Shown here one piece after another: positions 1 to 7,894 of a DNA stretch of 64,000 bases. Numbering within the stretch: the stretch's first letter is position 1; the number at the start of each line of letters is the position of its first letter. A program made the position numbers and the translations under genes. The notes under the pieces are model-generated. The model ran no database searches. It saw only the letters and a list, made by a program, of their open reading frames with translations, and was not told the origin of the DNA. Source of the DNA: Erythrobacter sp. KY5 (lineage in GTDB: Bacteria > Pseudomonadota > Alphaproteobacteria > Sphingomonadales > Sphingomonadaceae). The stretch is from contig NZ_CP021912.1 in NCBI RefSeq assembly GCF_003264115.1, positions 1,595,001-1,659,000 on the forward strand. Direction: 5' to 3'.

Positions 1-114
1 GCTGTCATGCGGGGTCGAAGGGGTCTTGTGCCGCCAGAAACGGCCATTGGCCTCATCAAACAGCAGGAGGTCGGTGAACGTGCCGCCGACATCAACGCCC
101 AATCTGTAAGTCAT
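1..114 (-). CDS. Hydantoinase/oxoprolinase family subunit A, N-terminal fragment
   Basis: The reading frame enters from the left edge; only the first 38 residues are present. They begin MTYRLGVDVGGTFTDLLLF, the ASKHA-type phosphate-binding start (DVGGTFTD) that opens HyuA-family N-methylhydantoinase, oxoprolinase and acetone carboxylase subunits, which are ATP-dependent ring-opening or carboxylating enzymes. The ATG at 114 begins about 56 bp downstream of the stop of the HMG-CoA-lyase-like gene on the same strand, so it is probably the third gene of a GntR-lyase-HyuA operon. Substrate cannot be told from this fragment. Confidence 0.8.
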   Translation of the reverse strand, partial: MTYRLGVDVGGTFTDLLLFDEANGRFWRHKTPSTPHDS

Positions 115-169
115 ATTTTCTCCGTGTGGGATCTGTTGGAGAGGGTGAGAAAACTATCCGCCGCGCATT

Positions 170-1108
170 TCAGGCTGCCTTCGCAACGAGAGAGGGGAGG
201 GGGCGGCCAAGGACCGCGCTGAAATCGTGATTGGCTGCGATTGCCGCATCAAGGTCGATGCCGGTCGCAACGCCTGATTGCTGCATGAGGTAGATGAGAT
301 CCTCGGTCGCGATGTTACCGGTGGCCTTGGGCGCGAAGGGACAGCCCCCAAGCCCGCCGAGCGAGGCGTCGAAGGTGCGAACGCCCGCCTCGTAAGCCGC
401 CCAGGCATTGGCGATGCCGGTTCCGCGCGTGTTGTGAAAATGGCAGCGCATCGGGATTTGGCCGCCGAGAAGCTGTCCCAGCTGGCCGAAAAGATCGCTC
501 ACCTGCGAAGGAACGCCGACGCCGATTGTGTCGGCAAGGGCGATCTCCTCGGGGCCTTCGCTTGCCAGTTCCTGGGCAATACGAAGCACGGTTTCCGGTT
601 TGACCTCGCCTTCGAACGGGCAGCCGAAAGCGGCGCTGATCGTGACCTGCGCGCTCAAGCCTTCGGCCTTGGCGAAGCGGATCATGTCGCGGTTTTCTGC
701 GATGCCTTCTTCGATGGTCTGGCCCTGGTTCTTTTGACCAAACGTATCGCTGGCGACGATCACGCAGCCTGCCTGATCGATGCCGCGCTTTCCGCCTTCG
801 CGGGTGGCAAGCCCGCGCATGATCCCGCGCTTGTTGAGGGTAAGACCGATATAGGTGACGTCGCCGCGATCCGGCAGAGCTTCGATCACGGCCTCGGCAT
901 CCGCCATTTGCGGAACGCGCTTGGGGTGCACGAAGCTGGCAACTTCCAAACGACGCGCGCCATAGCCGATCATGGCGTCAATCAGGTCGAGCTTGGCCCT
1001 TGTCTGCACCGTTTCCGGCTCGTTCTGTAGCCCGTCGCGCGGGCCAACTTCGACAAGTTCGATTGCGGGCGGGGACGAATTCGACGCTTCTGTATACATT
1101 TTTGTCAC
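170..1108 (-). CDS. Hydroxymethylglutaryl-CoA lyase-like (DRE-TIM) enzyme
   Basis: The 312-residue protein has the length and motifs of HMG-CoA lyases, which cleave 3-hydroxy-3-methylglutaryl-CoA to acetoacetate and acetyl-CoA at the end of leucine or isoprenoid breakdown. Visible are the metal-site start VGPRDGLQNE, VASFVHPKRVPQMAD, the His-rich CHFHNTRGTG strand and the active-site loop GLGGCPFAPKATGN with its Cys. Other members act on related tertiary hydroxyacyl-CoAs, so the exact substrate is open. The likely start is GTG at 1108, overlapping the GntR stop by four bases (GTGA); an ATG at 1098 is an alternative. Translational coupling to the regulator suggests self-contained control of this cluster. 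Confidence 0.82.
   Translation of the reverse strand: MTKMYTEASNSSPPAIELVEVGPRDGLQNEPETVQTRAKLDLIDAMIGYGARRLEVASFVHPKRVPQMADAEAVIEALPDRGDVTYIGLTLNKRGIMRGLATREGGKRGIDQAGCVIVASDTFGQKNQGQTIEEGIAENRDMIRFAKAEGLSAQVTISAAFGCPFEGEVKPETVLRIAQELASEGPEEIALADTIGVGVPSQVSDLFGQLGQLLGGQIPMRCHFHNTRGTGIANAWAAYEAGVRTFDASLGGLGGCPFAPKATGNIATEDLIYLMQQSGVATGIDLDAAIAANHDFSAVLGRPLPSLVAKAA
1091..1098. promoter_or_regulatory. Possible secondary GntR operator (TGTATACA)
   Basis: This 8-bp palindrome is identical to the core of the 12-bp palindrome at 1801-1812. It lies over the first codons of the lyase gene, just inside the GntR-lyase junction. A roadblock or internal control site is possible; chance cannot be excluded for 8 bases. 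Confidence 0.3.
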
Positions 1109-1773
1109 GCCGCATCTTCAATGCTGGCAAGGCCTCGATGCGCATCGGCATACACGTGGAAAGCGCGGCGAATGTGGCCGGCCATGATCGCTTCGGCCCA
1201 CGGGCCATCCTTGCGCGCGAATGCGGAGAGCAGGTCGTCATGCTCGTTATGCGACCGGTTGAACGCCTCCGCGCCGTAATGCTGCGCGGTGCGCCACACG
1301 ACCGGCTGTTCGATCAGAGCGCTGAGCAAGGTGGTCAGGCGGCGCGAGTCGGCGGCCTTCAGGATCAGTTCGTGGAACTGCTTGTTATGCTCAAGAAAGC
1401 CGGCAATGTCTGGCCCGGGGCGCTTTTGAATAGCGGCGCAAAGCTTTGTATTTATTCGTCTTAGGTCGTCGAGCACTTGCGGGGTCATGCGCTCCGCAGC
1501 GCGCTTTGCGGCATGGCCTTCCATCATCGCGCGCAGCTCGAATGCATCGGCTACATCGTCAACGGACCAGTCGGCAACGAAACTGCGCTGCGATTCGTTT
1601 TTGCGAACCAGCAGCTCGGCTTCGAGTCGCCGCAAGGCATCGCGCACCGGCGTTCTGGATACACCGCAACGTTCCGCCAACGTCTCTTCGCTCAGCTGTT
1701 CTCCGGGGGAAAGTTCCCCCGAAAGCACCATCGCTCGAATGGTCTCATATGCAAGATCGGATGCCTTGGCCAC
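1105..1773 (-). CDS. GntR family (FadR/FCD type) transcriptional regulator
   Basis: An N-terminal winged helix (YETIRAMVLSGELSPGEQL, then LAERCGVSRTPVRDALRRLE) is followed by an all-helical FCD ligand domain. Regulators of this type usually repress catabolic genes until an organic acid or acyl-CoA-derived inducer binds. The frame is open to 1830, but I prefer the GTG at 1773 (222 residues): it has an AGGGG ribosome site about 6 bases upstream, and the longer version would place the palindrome at 1801-1812 inside the gene. It is the first gene of a minus-strand operon with the lyase and HyuA, and is divergent from a TonB receptor. Confidence 0.88.
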   Translation of the reverse strand: MAKASDLAYETIRAMVLSGELSPGEQLSEETLAERCGVSRTPVRDALRRLEAELLVRKNESQRSFVADWSVDDVADAFELRAMMEGHAAKRAAERMTPQVLDDLRRINTKLCAAIQKRPGPDIAGFLEHNKQFHELILKAADSRRLTTLLSALIEQPVVWRTAQHYGAEAFNRSHNEHDDLLSAFARKDGPWAEAIMAGHIRRAFHVYADAHRGLASIEDAA

Positions 1774-1800
1774 GATTGCCCCTGCTATTGACTCGGACAA

Positions 1801-1812
1801 ATTGTATACAAT
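1801..1812. promoter_or_regulatory. Perfect palindrome ATTGTATACAAT, probable GntR operator
   Basis: ATTGTATACAAT is a perfect 12-bp palindrome in the divergent region between the GntR regulator and the TonB receptor. FCD-type GntR proteins generally bind short palindromes centred on GTATAC-like or GTnnnAC cores next to their own gene. The position, about 28 bp upstream of the preferred GntR start and 140 bp upstream of the receptor start, would let one site control both directions. Confidence 0.65.
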
Positions 1813-1952
1813 AAGGAGCAGGTAACGCAACCGGTTCGAGGTGAGGGGTCAATCGACGGATTGGACGCGGGTGAGAATTTGCGCCGCATAGGGGAGCGGC
1901 ATTTCGTTCCCTTGGCGACGTGTCTTTCATTCACGGCTCTGAGGAACTGAAA

Positions 1953-4484
1953 ATGCGCAATACAAAGACCATTCTGGCAAGCGGCGTCGCGCTTTGTGCG
2001 GTGCTCCCGCTCACCCCCGCGATGGCTCAACAGACCACTGCGGTGAGCGCAGATGAGGACGATAACGCGATCATCGTGACTGCGCGTCGCCAGTCTGAAA
2101 CGCTCGCCGAGGTGCCATCGGCCGTCACAGTCTTCACCGCCGATGCGATCCGGTCAGCCGGCATCGAAAATGCGGACGATTTTGCGCAGCTAACTCCCGG
2201 CGTCACCATCGTCACCGGTACCGCCGAAGCTGGGGATACCCAGATCAACATTCGCGGTATCAATGGTGCACGCGACGCGGAAAGCTCGGTCGCGCTCTTG
2301 GTCGACGGCATCCTGAAGACCAACACCGCACAGCTTAATCAGGATCAGGGCACGCTGCGTCAGATTGAAATTTTGAAAGGTCCGCAAGGCGCACTTTACG
2401 GCCGCAACGCTGCGGCGGGGGCAATCGTCATCCAGACATTGAAGCCGTCAGACCGCTTGGAAGCCGGCGGCCTAATCTCCTTTGCCGAGGACAATACCTA
2501 CCGCGCCAATGGCTACATCGCGGCTCCGGTCGGCGAGGGTGCGGGGATCGTCCTGTCGGGCAGCTATTTCCACACCGACGGATTTTTCTTCAACCGCTTC
2601 CGGAACGACGATGTCGTCGACAATCAGGAAACCTTCACTATCGACGGTCGGTTCGTCGCCGATCTTGGCCCCGATACCGAGCTCGACATCAAAGCGCGCT
2701 ACGCCGATGTTCAGGGCGCTTCGATCAACTTCAACGCCTCGTTCCACCTGCCCGAATTCGGAGCGGTCGATCCGGCCTTCTTCGAGGACGTGAACGAGCA
2801 CCCTTTCGATTTCTACGGCAATATCCGCCCGGTCAACGAGCAGGAGACCTTCGAGGTGTCTGCCAAGGTCGAACATGATTTTGGCGGGCTAATTCTCACC
2901 GCATGGGGTCTTTACAGCGACGTCGACCAGCTGCTGATCGCGGATGGCACCTCGGCTGATTTTGCGCGCTTCACCTTTCCCGGAGCGACACCGGATTCGG
3001 TCGCGGCGTCCAACGCCTGTTTCGCGAGCACCGCGCAGCTGACAGGTTTCCCGCTCAACCCGCCGACCTTCATCGGCGCAACGCCGGTGCCCTTCATCTT
3101 CGACCCGGCGAACGGTTCGACCTTCGGCGCCTACAGCCCCACGACCTGCGACGGCACGCAGCTGCAGATCCGCAACCAGAGCGATTTCAGCGCCGAGGTC
3201 CGCCTCGCCTCCGACAATGGCGGTCCGGTCGAGTGGCAGGTGGGCGCATATTTCCTGACTATCGACCGCGAGGTTGGCGTCGCCATCGCAGCCGATCTGG
3301 GGCAGGGCGTATCGCGCGAATTGTTCAATCCCGCCGGTTCGTTCAACCCAACCTCGCAGCTGCTCAACGACGATTTCTCGACCAACGTCTACGCCGCGTT
3401 CGCTTCGGTTGAGTGGGAAGTCAGTGACCGCTTCGATGTGAGCATTGCAGGCCGCTATGATATCGAGGACCGCTCAACCAGCAGCCTCGTGCCTGCCGTG
3501 CTCGATCCGTTCACCGGCGGCCCGATCAATCCGGGTCAGCAGGTCGTAAACGGCGTGGTGCAGCCGATCCCGGACCAGTCGGAAACCTTCAAGCAGTTCC
3601 AGCCGAAAATATCGCTGCGCTACGAGGTGACGCCCGATCTCAATCTCTACGCAAACTGGGGCATCGGGTTTAAGTCCGGCGGCTTCAACAATCAGGGTTC
3701 GGCGGCGATTGTCGACCAGACCTTCAACCAGTTCATCGGCACGAACGTCCTAATCGAAGACCAGTTTCGCAAGGAAACCTCCTCCGCTTTCGAGGCGGGG
3801 ATCAAGGGCGAGTTGCTGGATGGCGCGGTGACGTTCGACCTTGCGGGTTACTACACCGACATCGACGACCTTCAGTTCTTCGAATTCTTCGTCGGTCCAT
3901 TCGGCCTGTTGCGCGTGGTCTCGAATATCGATGAGGTCCAGATTTACGGCGCAGAGATCAACCTGAACGCCGAACTGCTCGACGGTTGGAGCATCTACGG
4001 CTCTGCCAACGTGACCGAGAGCGAGATCAAGGCCAATTCCTCGCGACCTGTCACGGTCGGCAACGAATCGCCCTACACCGCCGATTACACGATCAATATC
4101 GGTACTCAGGTCGATCTGCCGGTCACCAGCACCGTCAACTTTATCGGTCGTGCGGACTATCGCATCACCGGCCCGACATGGTTCCACACCGTTCAGGACG
4201 ACACTTCGCCGACCCTGTTCAGCGGATTGCTGCCCGGATCGGCGCTCGGTCTGCCGGCATTCTTTGGCGATGCAGATTATTCGGTCACGCAGCGCGACAG
4301 TTTCGGAGTTCTGGACGTGCGCGTCGGCGTGGAGATCGACAACATCTCGATCATCGCCTTTGCCGAAAACCTCACCGATGAGCGTTATCTCAACGAGGTA
4401 ATCCCCGCGATCGAGTTTGGCGGATCGTTCCTGTCACCCGGCGGTCTGCGCCGCTTCGGTGTGGAGCTTGGCTTCGAGTTCTAG
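1953..4484 (+). CDS. TonB-dependent outer membrane receptor
   Basis: The 843-residue protein starts with a signal peptide ending PAMAQQ. It then has a plug domain with the TonB-box-like IIVTARRQSE segment, INIRGINGARDAESSVALLVDG and ILKGPQGALYGRNAAAGAIV, followed by a long 22-strand barrel ending in the C-terminal Phe that BAM recognises. Such receptors take up siderophores, vitamins or complex organic nutrients with energy from TonB-ExbBD. The ATG at 1953 has GAGG upstream and gives a proper signal peptide; a GTG at 1920 in frame is less likely. Its placement across from the GntR-lyase-HyuA operon suggests import of that pathway's substrate (inference). Confidence 0.93.
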   Translation: MRNTKTILASGVALCAVLPLTPAMAQQTTAVSADEDDNAIIVTARRQSETLAEVPSAVTVFTADAIRSAGIENADDFAQLTPGVTIVTGTAEAGDTQINIRGINGARDAESSVALLVDGILKTNTAQLNQDQGTLRQIEILKGPQGALYGRNAAAGAIVIQTLKPSDRLEAGGLISFAEDNTYRANGYIAAPVGEGAGIVLSGSYFHTDGFFFNRFRNDDVVDNQETFTIDGRFVADLGPDTELDIKARYADVQGASINFNASFHLPEFGAVDPAFFEDVNEHPFDFYGNIRPVNEQETFEVSAKVEHDFGGLILTAWGLYSDVDQLLIADGTSADFARFTFPGATPDSVAASNACFASTAQLTGFPLNPPTFIGATPVPFIFDPANGSTFGAYSPTTCDGTQLQIRNQSDFSAEVRLASDNGGPVEWQVGAYFLTIDREVGVAIAADLGQGVSRELFNPAGSFNPTSQLLNDDFSTNVYAAFASVEWEVSDRFDVSIAGRYDIEDRSTSSLVPAVLDPFTGGPINPGQQVVNGVVQPIPDQSETFKQFQPKISLRYEVTPDLNLYANWGIGFKSGGFNNQGSAAIVDQTFNQFIGTNVLIEDQFRKETSSAFEAGIKGELLDGAVTFDLAGYYTDIDDLQFFEFFVGPFGLLRVVSNIDEVQIYGAEINLNAELLDGWSIYGSANVTESEIKANSSRPVTVGNESPYTADYTINIGTQVDLPVTSTVNFIGRADYRITGPTWFHTVQDDTSPTLFSGLLPGSALGLPAFFGDADYSVTQRDSFGVLDVRVGVEIDNISIIAFAENLTDERYLNEVIPAIEFGGSFLSPGGLRRFGVELGFEF

Positions 4485-4561
4485 AACGGCGTCAGGCCAA
4501 CCAAGTTTGTCATCCTGGTTCGCCATTCTCTGATCCCACTTGGAGCGAACCACGATGTATC

Positions 4562-4598
4562 AGCCCGGGCCGCCGCAAAGGTGGTCCGGGCTTTCTTG
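4562..4598 (+). terminator. Rho-independent terminator after the TonB receptor
   Basis: A 13-bp stem (4562-4574 with 4580-4592, two G-U pairs) with a GCAAA loop is followed by TTTCTT on the plus strand, about 80 bp past the receptor stop. No T-run follows on the other strand, so it serves the receptor transcript. Confidence 0.7.
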
Positions 4599-4634
4599 CA
4601 TGGTGTGAAGATCGGCAAGGATCCAAGATTGAAA

Positions 4635-4711
4635 TGGTCGGGGAGACTGGATTCGAACCAGCGACCCCCTGTACCCAAAACAGGTGCGCTACCAGGCTGC
4701 GCCACTCCCCG
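4635..4711 (-). tRNA. tRNA-Pro (anticodon TGG)
   Basis: A 77-base cloverleaf with encoded CCA. The acceptor CGGGGAG pairs with CTCCCCG, the D-arm is GCGCAGCCTGGTAGCGC, the anticodon loop TTTGGGT lies in stem CCTGT/ACAGG, and the T-loop is TTCGAAT. Confidence 0.96.
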
Positions 4712-5014
4712 ACGTTTCAATCGTTCGAGCAGGAAGGTTGTACCCTCCGCTTGATGCATCGCCACTGAACCCGACAGGTTGGCGGGACCGGAAGGAAACC
4801 AACCGGCCACCGTCTGTAGCTAACGAAAACGCTAGCTTAGTCATGGTTGTGACGGCGGTTGTGTCACTTGGATGTGTCACAACTGCGCGGCTCTTACTTT
4901 TGCTGATGAAGCAGGTCAAGAAGATGGTTCGCCAAGGTTGAAATCCCTTGCGCCGATCCATTCGCGCCACGAACCCATGCAGGATCGCAAAGACCCCGGC
5001 AGCGACGCTGTCAA
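4712..5014. other. Intergenic region without a recognised gene
   Basis: About 300 bases lie between tRNA-Pro and the end of ecfG. It must hold the tRNA promoter. I see no convincing coding frame, structured RNA or repeat in it. Confidence 0.5.
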
Positions 5015-5569
5015 TCAGGAGGCGAGAGGCTTTTGGGTCGCGGCGCTAATTGCGACATCGCCCATGAAAACCCTCATGGTTTCGCGGGCACGACTGACAC
5101 GGCTTTTTACCGTCCCGATATTTGTGCCGACAATGATGGCGGCTTCTTCGTAGGACATGCCTGCCCCGGCCACCAGCCAGAGTGCCTCGGCCTGCTGGGA
5201 TGGCAGGCGTGACATGGTGCGCTCCACATCGCTTACGTGGATGCCATTTTCCTGCGTCGCCTGTTGGATCAGAGCACGTTCGGCCTGTTCGGGTTCAAGC
5301 GACGTTTCGCGCTTGGACTTGCGCAGAGAATTGTAGAATTCATTGCGCAGGATCGTGAACATCCACGCCTTGAAATTTGAACCGGGAATATAGGTTTCAC
5401 GGGCCGCCCAGGCGCGCGTCATAGCCTCTTGTGCGAGGTCATCCGCGAGATCGCGGTTGCGGCAAAGGCCGCGTGCAAAAGCACGTAAGGAGGGGACCAG
5501 CGCGACCATATCTTTCTTGAACTGGGAAAAATCTTCAGGTCGCGAAGGCCGCTCGAGGGCGATCGCCAT
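5015..5569 (-). CDS. ecfG: EcfG family general stress sigma factor
   Basis: The 184-residue ECF sigma factor has region 2 (ARGLCRNRDLADDLAQEAMTR, then NFKAWMFTILRNEFYN) and region 4 (LPSQQAEALWLV and MSYEEAAIIVGTNIGTVKSR). In alphaproteobacteria EcfG directs RNA polymerase to general stress promoters and is held inactive by NepR. The ATG at 5569 overlaps the nepR stop (TGATG), with AAGGA just upstream inside nepR, so the pair is translationally coupled. The assignment to EcfG rather than another ECF group rests on the adjacent nepR and phyR. Confidence 0.95.
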   Translation of the reverse strand: MAIALERPSRPEDFSQFKKDMVALVPSLRAFARGLCRNRDLADDLAQEAMTRAWAARETYIPGSNFKAWMFTILRNEFYNSLRKSKRETSLEPEQAERALIQQATQENGIHVSDVERTMSRLPSQQAEALWLVAGAGMSYEEAAIIVGTNIGTVKSRVSRARETMRVFMGDVAISAATQKPLAS

Positions 5570-5745
5570 CAATTGTCCTTCGACTGGTTTTGCTTGCGGG
5601 CGAACTCTGCGATCAGGTCGCTGAATTCGTCCGGCACGGCTTCGTCTTCCACTTCATTGAACATCTGGCGCAGGGCGGCGTCAATTGGGTCGAATGACGT
5701 AGGCCGCTGTTTGCTCTCGTTTGTCATCGAAGCTGCATAGCTCAT
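5569..5745 (-). CDS. nepR: Anti-sigma factor NepR
   Basis: A small 58-residue protein with the NepR helical core (PIDAALRQMFNEV, then VPDEFSDLIAEF). NepR binds EcfG until phosphorylated PhyR, whose N-terminal domain mimics a sigma factor, draws it away. The ATG at 5745 has GGAAAG just upstream; a TTG four codons earlier is less likely. It is the first gene of the nepR-ecfG operon, divergent from phyR. Confidence 0.92.
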   Translation of the reverse strand: MSYAASMTNESKQRPTSFDPIDAALRQMFNEVEDEAVPDEFSDLIAEFARKQNQSKDN

Positions 5746-5836
5746 ATGTCTTTCCAACTCGGCGCAAGCGGCGCCGTTTTTGCTCTGGTGTCAAGAGCGG
5801 AATTTTCGGGGTGCCGCTCGTTAGTCATGTCTGTGC

Positions 5837-5862
5837 AATGAAACCGCGGTGCAAAAAGTTCC
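5837..5862 (-). promoter_or_regulatory. Candidate EcfG-dependent promoter of nepR-ecfG
   Basis: On the minus strand GGAAC (5862-5858) is followed after 17 bases by CATT (5840-5837), one mismatch from the known general stress consensus GGAAC-N16/17-CGTT. It lies about 90 bp upstream of nepR, where autoregulation by EcfG is expected. A second GGAAC on the plus strand at 5872-5876 has no good -10 partner for phyR. Confidence 0.5.
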
Positions 5863-5920
5863 AACAAGCTGGGAACATTTTTGCCCGGGCGATCTTGGTC
5901 CATCAGGGAGTCTACTGATT

Positions 5921-6697
5921 ATGACCTTTGAAAATGATGTCGCGCGCGAGCTTCCATTCCTTCGCCGCTACGCAAGAATGCTCACCGGTTCGCAAGCTGC
6001 TGGCGATGCCGCCGTGCGCGAAACCTTGCAGGCGATGATCGCCGCACCCGACGAATTCCGCACCGATATTCCCGTTCGCAACGAACTGTATCGCGTGTTC
6101 CACAAGCTCTGGACCGACGCGTCCCTTCGCTCCATCGACCTTTCGACCGCAGTGATCGGCGCTTTGCCGCACAAGGCGCGCAAGGCGCTGTTGTTGACGA
6201 CGATCGAAGGTTTCGCCGAAGACGAGACCGCCTTCATTCTGTCCATCGAGGAAAGCGAGGTGCGGACCTGCGTGGCAGAAGCGCGTGACGCGATCAGCTC
6301 GATGCTTTCCTCCCGCGTGCTGGTTATCGAGGACGAGGCGATCATCGCCCTCCACCTCAAGCAGCTGCTGGTCGACATGGGCAACGATGTCGCCGCCGTC
6401 GCCCGCACGGCGAGCGAAGCGGTCGAAGCGGCAGATCAGGTGCAGCCCGAACTGATCCTTGCCGACATCAATCTGGCCGACGGCTCAAGCGGGATCGATG
6501 CGGTTGACGAGATTCTGCAGAAGATTGACGTTCCGGTCATCTTCATCACCGCCTTCCCCGAAAAGCTGCTGACCGGCGAACGCCCTGAGCCTGCCTACGT
6601 GATCGCCAAACCGTTCAGCCCCGACCATGTCGCGGCAACGGTCATGCAGGCGCTGCTGGTGAGCCGCGAGACTTCGATGGATACCGAAGACGCCTGA
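5921..6697 (+). CDS. phyR: Anti-anti-sigma response regulator PhyR
   Basis: The 258-residue protein joins an ECF-sigma-like N-terminal domain (about residues 5-120, without DNA-binding function) to a receiver domain (about 130-250). The receiver holds the acidic pair VIEDEA, phosphoacceptor Asp182 (LILADINLADG) and the conserved Lys in VIAKPF. Phosphorylated PhyR sequesters NepR and frees EcfG. The ATG at 5921 gives the standard length and N-terminus (ELPFLRRYARMLTGSQ); longer in-frame starts would extend it without homologous sequence. The two kinases downstream on the same strand are natural candidates for its phosphodonors. Confidence 0.96.
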   Translation: MTFENDVARELPFLRRYARMLTGSQAAGDAAVRETLQAMIAAPDEFRTDIPVRNELYRVFHKLWTDASLRSIDLSTAVIGALPHKARKALLLTTIEGFAEDETAFILSIEESEVRTCVAEARDAISSMLSSRVLVIEDEAIIALHLKQLLVDMGNDVAAVARTASEAVEAADQVQPELILADINLADGSSGIDAVDEILQKIDVPVIFITAFPEKLLTGERPEPAYVIAKPFSPDHVAATVMQALLVSRETSMDTEDA

Positions 6698-6747
6698 TCA
6701 CCGGCTTGGCGTAGCCCGGCAAAAGCATTGATCGAGAGAGCTGACAG

Positions 6748-7845
6748 ATGACCTCTGGCACAGGTTCCATGTGCATACTTTATGTCGATCCCGACGAAGC
6801 AACGGCAATCGACGTTGCGCGCCAGCTTGGCGGGATCGGGCATGATGTCACGCATGTGGCTCATGGCACCGCTATCGTGGCGCATCTTGCAGACAGGGCA
6901 TTCGATGCCGTTCTGCTAGCCGACAGCGAAGGTGAGGAGGCGCTGCAGGCCGCGCTGCATTCGCTGGACGGCGCAGAAGATGTGCCTCCCGTCGTCTGCC
7001 TGCTTGCATCGCAAAGCGCTCCGCTCGCGTTGGGCGCGCTGGAAGCGGGTGCCCAGGACTATCTTGTCAGGCAAGACGACCCCAGCTTCGCCAACTTGCT
7101 CGAAGCGGTTCTGGCGCGCAGCATCGCTTATGACCGTGCGCAGCGCGAAAAGCTGATTGCTGAGCAAGAGGCGGCCGCGTCGCGTTCGCGGTCCGAAGTG
7201 CTGCTGAACGAGATGAAGCACCGCATTGCCAACAGTCTCGCACTCATCGTCTCGATGGCTCACATGCAGGCGGGCGCCTTGCCCAGGGGCGAAGCGCACC
7301 GGGCCATGGACGATTTCGCCAGCCGCGTCCATGCTATCGCTCAGGTGCACAAGGGGCTGTACGCCTCGATGAAGATCGGCACGGTCGCGGTCGACGATTA
7401 CCTGACGCGGCTCGCTCGCGAATTGCGCAGTGAACATGTCGGCAGGCGCTCGCTTGCCGATGTGAAGTTCGATTGTATCGAGGCCACGGTCTCGGTTGAT
7501 CAGGCGATATCGCTCGGCGTGATCCTTTCCGAACTTGTCGGTAATGCGGCGCGCTTTGCCTATCGAGACAGCGTCAAGGGCGAAGTGCGCGCTTCGTTAC
7601 GGCGCGAAGGCGATGGGGATGGCGAGGGCGAGGTTGCCGCCATCCTCCTGGTCGAAGACGATGGCGTTGGCATTGCGGACATCGGGATGAAAAACGCAGG
7701 CCTCGGCTCGCAGATCGTTGGCGTGCTGGCGCACAGTCTTGGTGGCCGCTTCCAACTTGAACCCAAATCGAAAGGGGTAAGGGCCGTGCTGCGCTTTCCC
7801 CTGCCGCAAAAGGGTGGCGCGAACGTGCCGGGCGCTGCATCGTGA
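6748..7845 (+). CDS. HisKA_2-type sensor histidine kinase with degenerate receiver domain
   Basis: The 365-residue soluble kinase has an N-terminal receiver-like fold (residues 8-125), an HisKA_2 dimerisation segment with phosphoacceptor His158 (NEMKHRIANSLALI), and a HATPase domain (ELVGNAARF, VEDDGVGI, GLGSQIV). The receiver looks inactive: the usual Asp position is Ala58 (AVLLAD) and the usual Lys is Arg108 (DYLVRQ). Kinases of this family commonly feed PhyR, and this gene starts 50 bp after phyR, so a role in the general stress response is likely. The pseudo-receiver may sense by protein contact. Confidence 0.88.
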   Translation: MTSGTGSMCILYVDPDEATAIDVARQLGGIGHDVTHVAHGTAIVAHLADRAFDAVLLADSEGEEALQAALHSLDGAEDVPPVVCLLASQSAPLALGALEAGAQDYLVRQDDPSFANLLEAVLARSIAYDRAQREKLIAEQEAAASRSRSEVLLNEMKHRIANSLALIVSMAHMQAGALPRGEAHRAMDDFASRVHAIAQVHKGLYASMKIGTVAVDDYLTRLARELRSEHVGRRSLADVKFDCIEATVSVDQAISLGVILSELVGNAARFAYRDSVKGEVRASLRREGDGDGEGEVAAILLVEDDGVGIADIGMKNAGLGSQIVGVLAHSLGGRFQLEPKSKGVRAVLRFPLPQKGGANVPGAAS

Positions 7846-7894
7846 CAGATCGAATTGATTCGCCACAAAGTGCGCCGCTACGTAAAGGCACTGC

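Noticed and set aside
4872..5153. A frame over the gap after tRNA-Pro
   Set aside because: It runs antisense over the 3' end of ecfG and has no motif or ribosome site.
5872..5876. GGAAC upstream of phyR as an EcfG promoter
   Set aside because: No CGTT-like -10 at 16-17 bases; the nearest (CTTG) has two mismatches.
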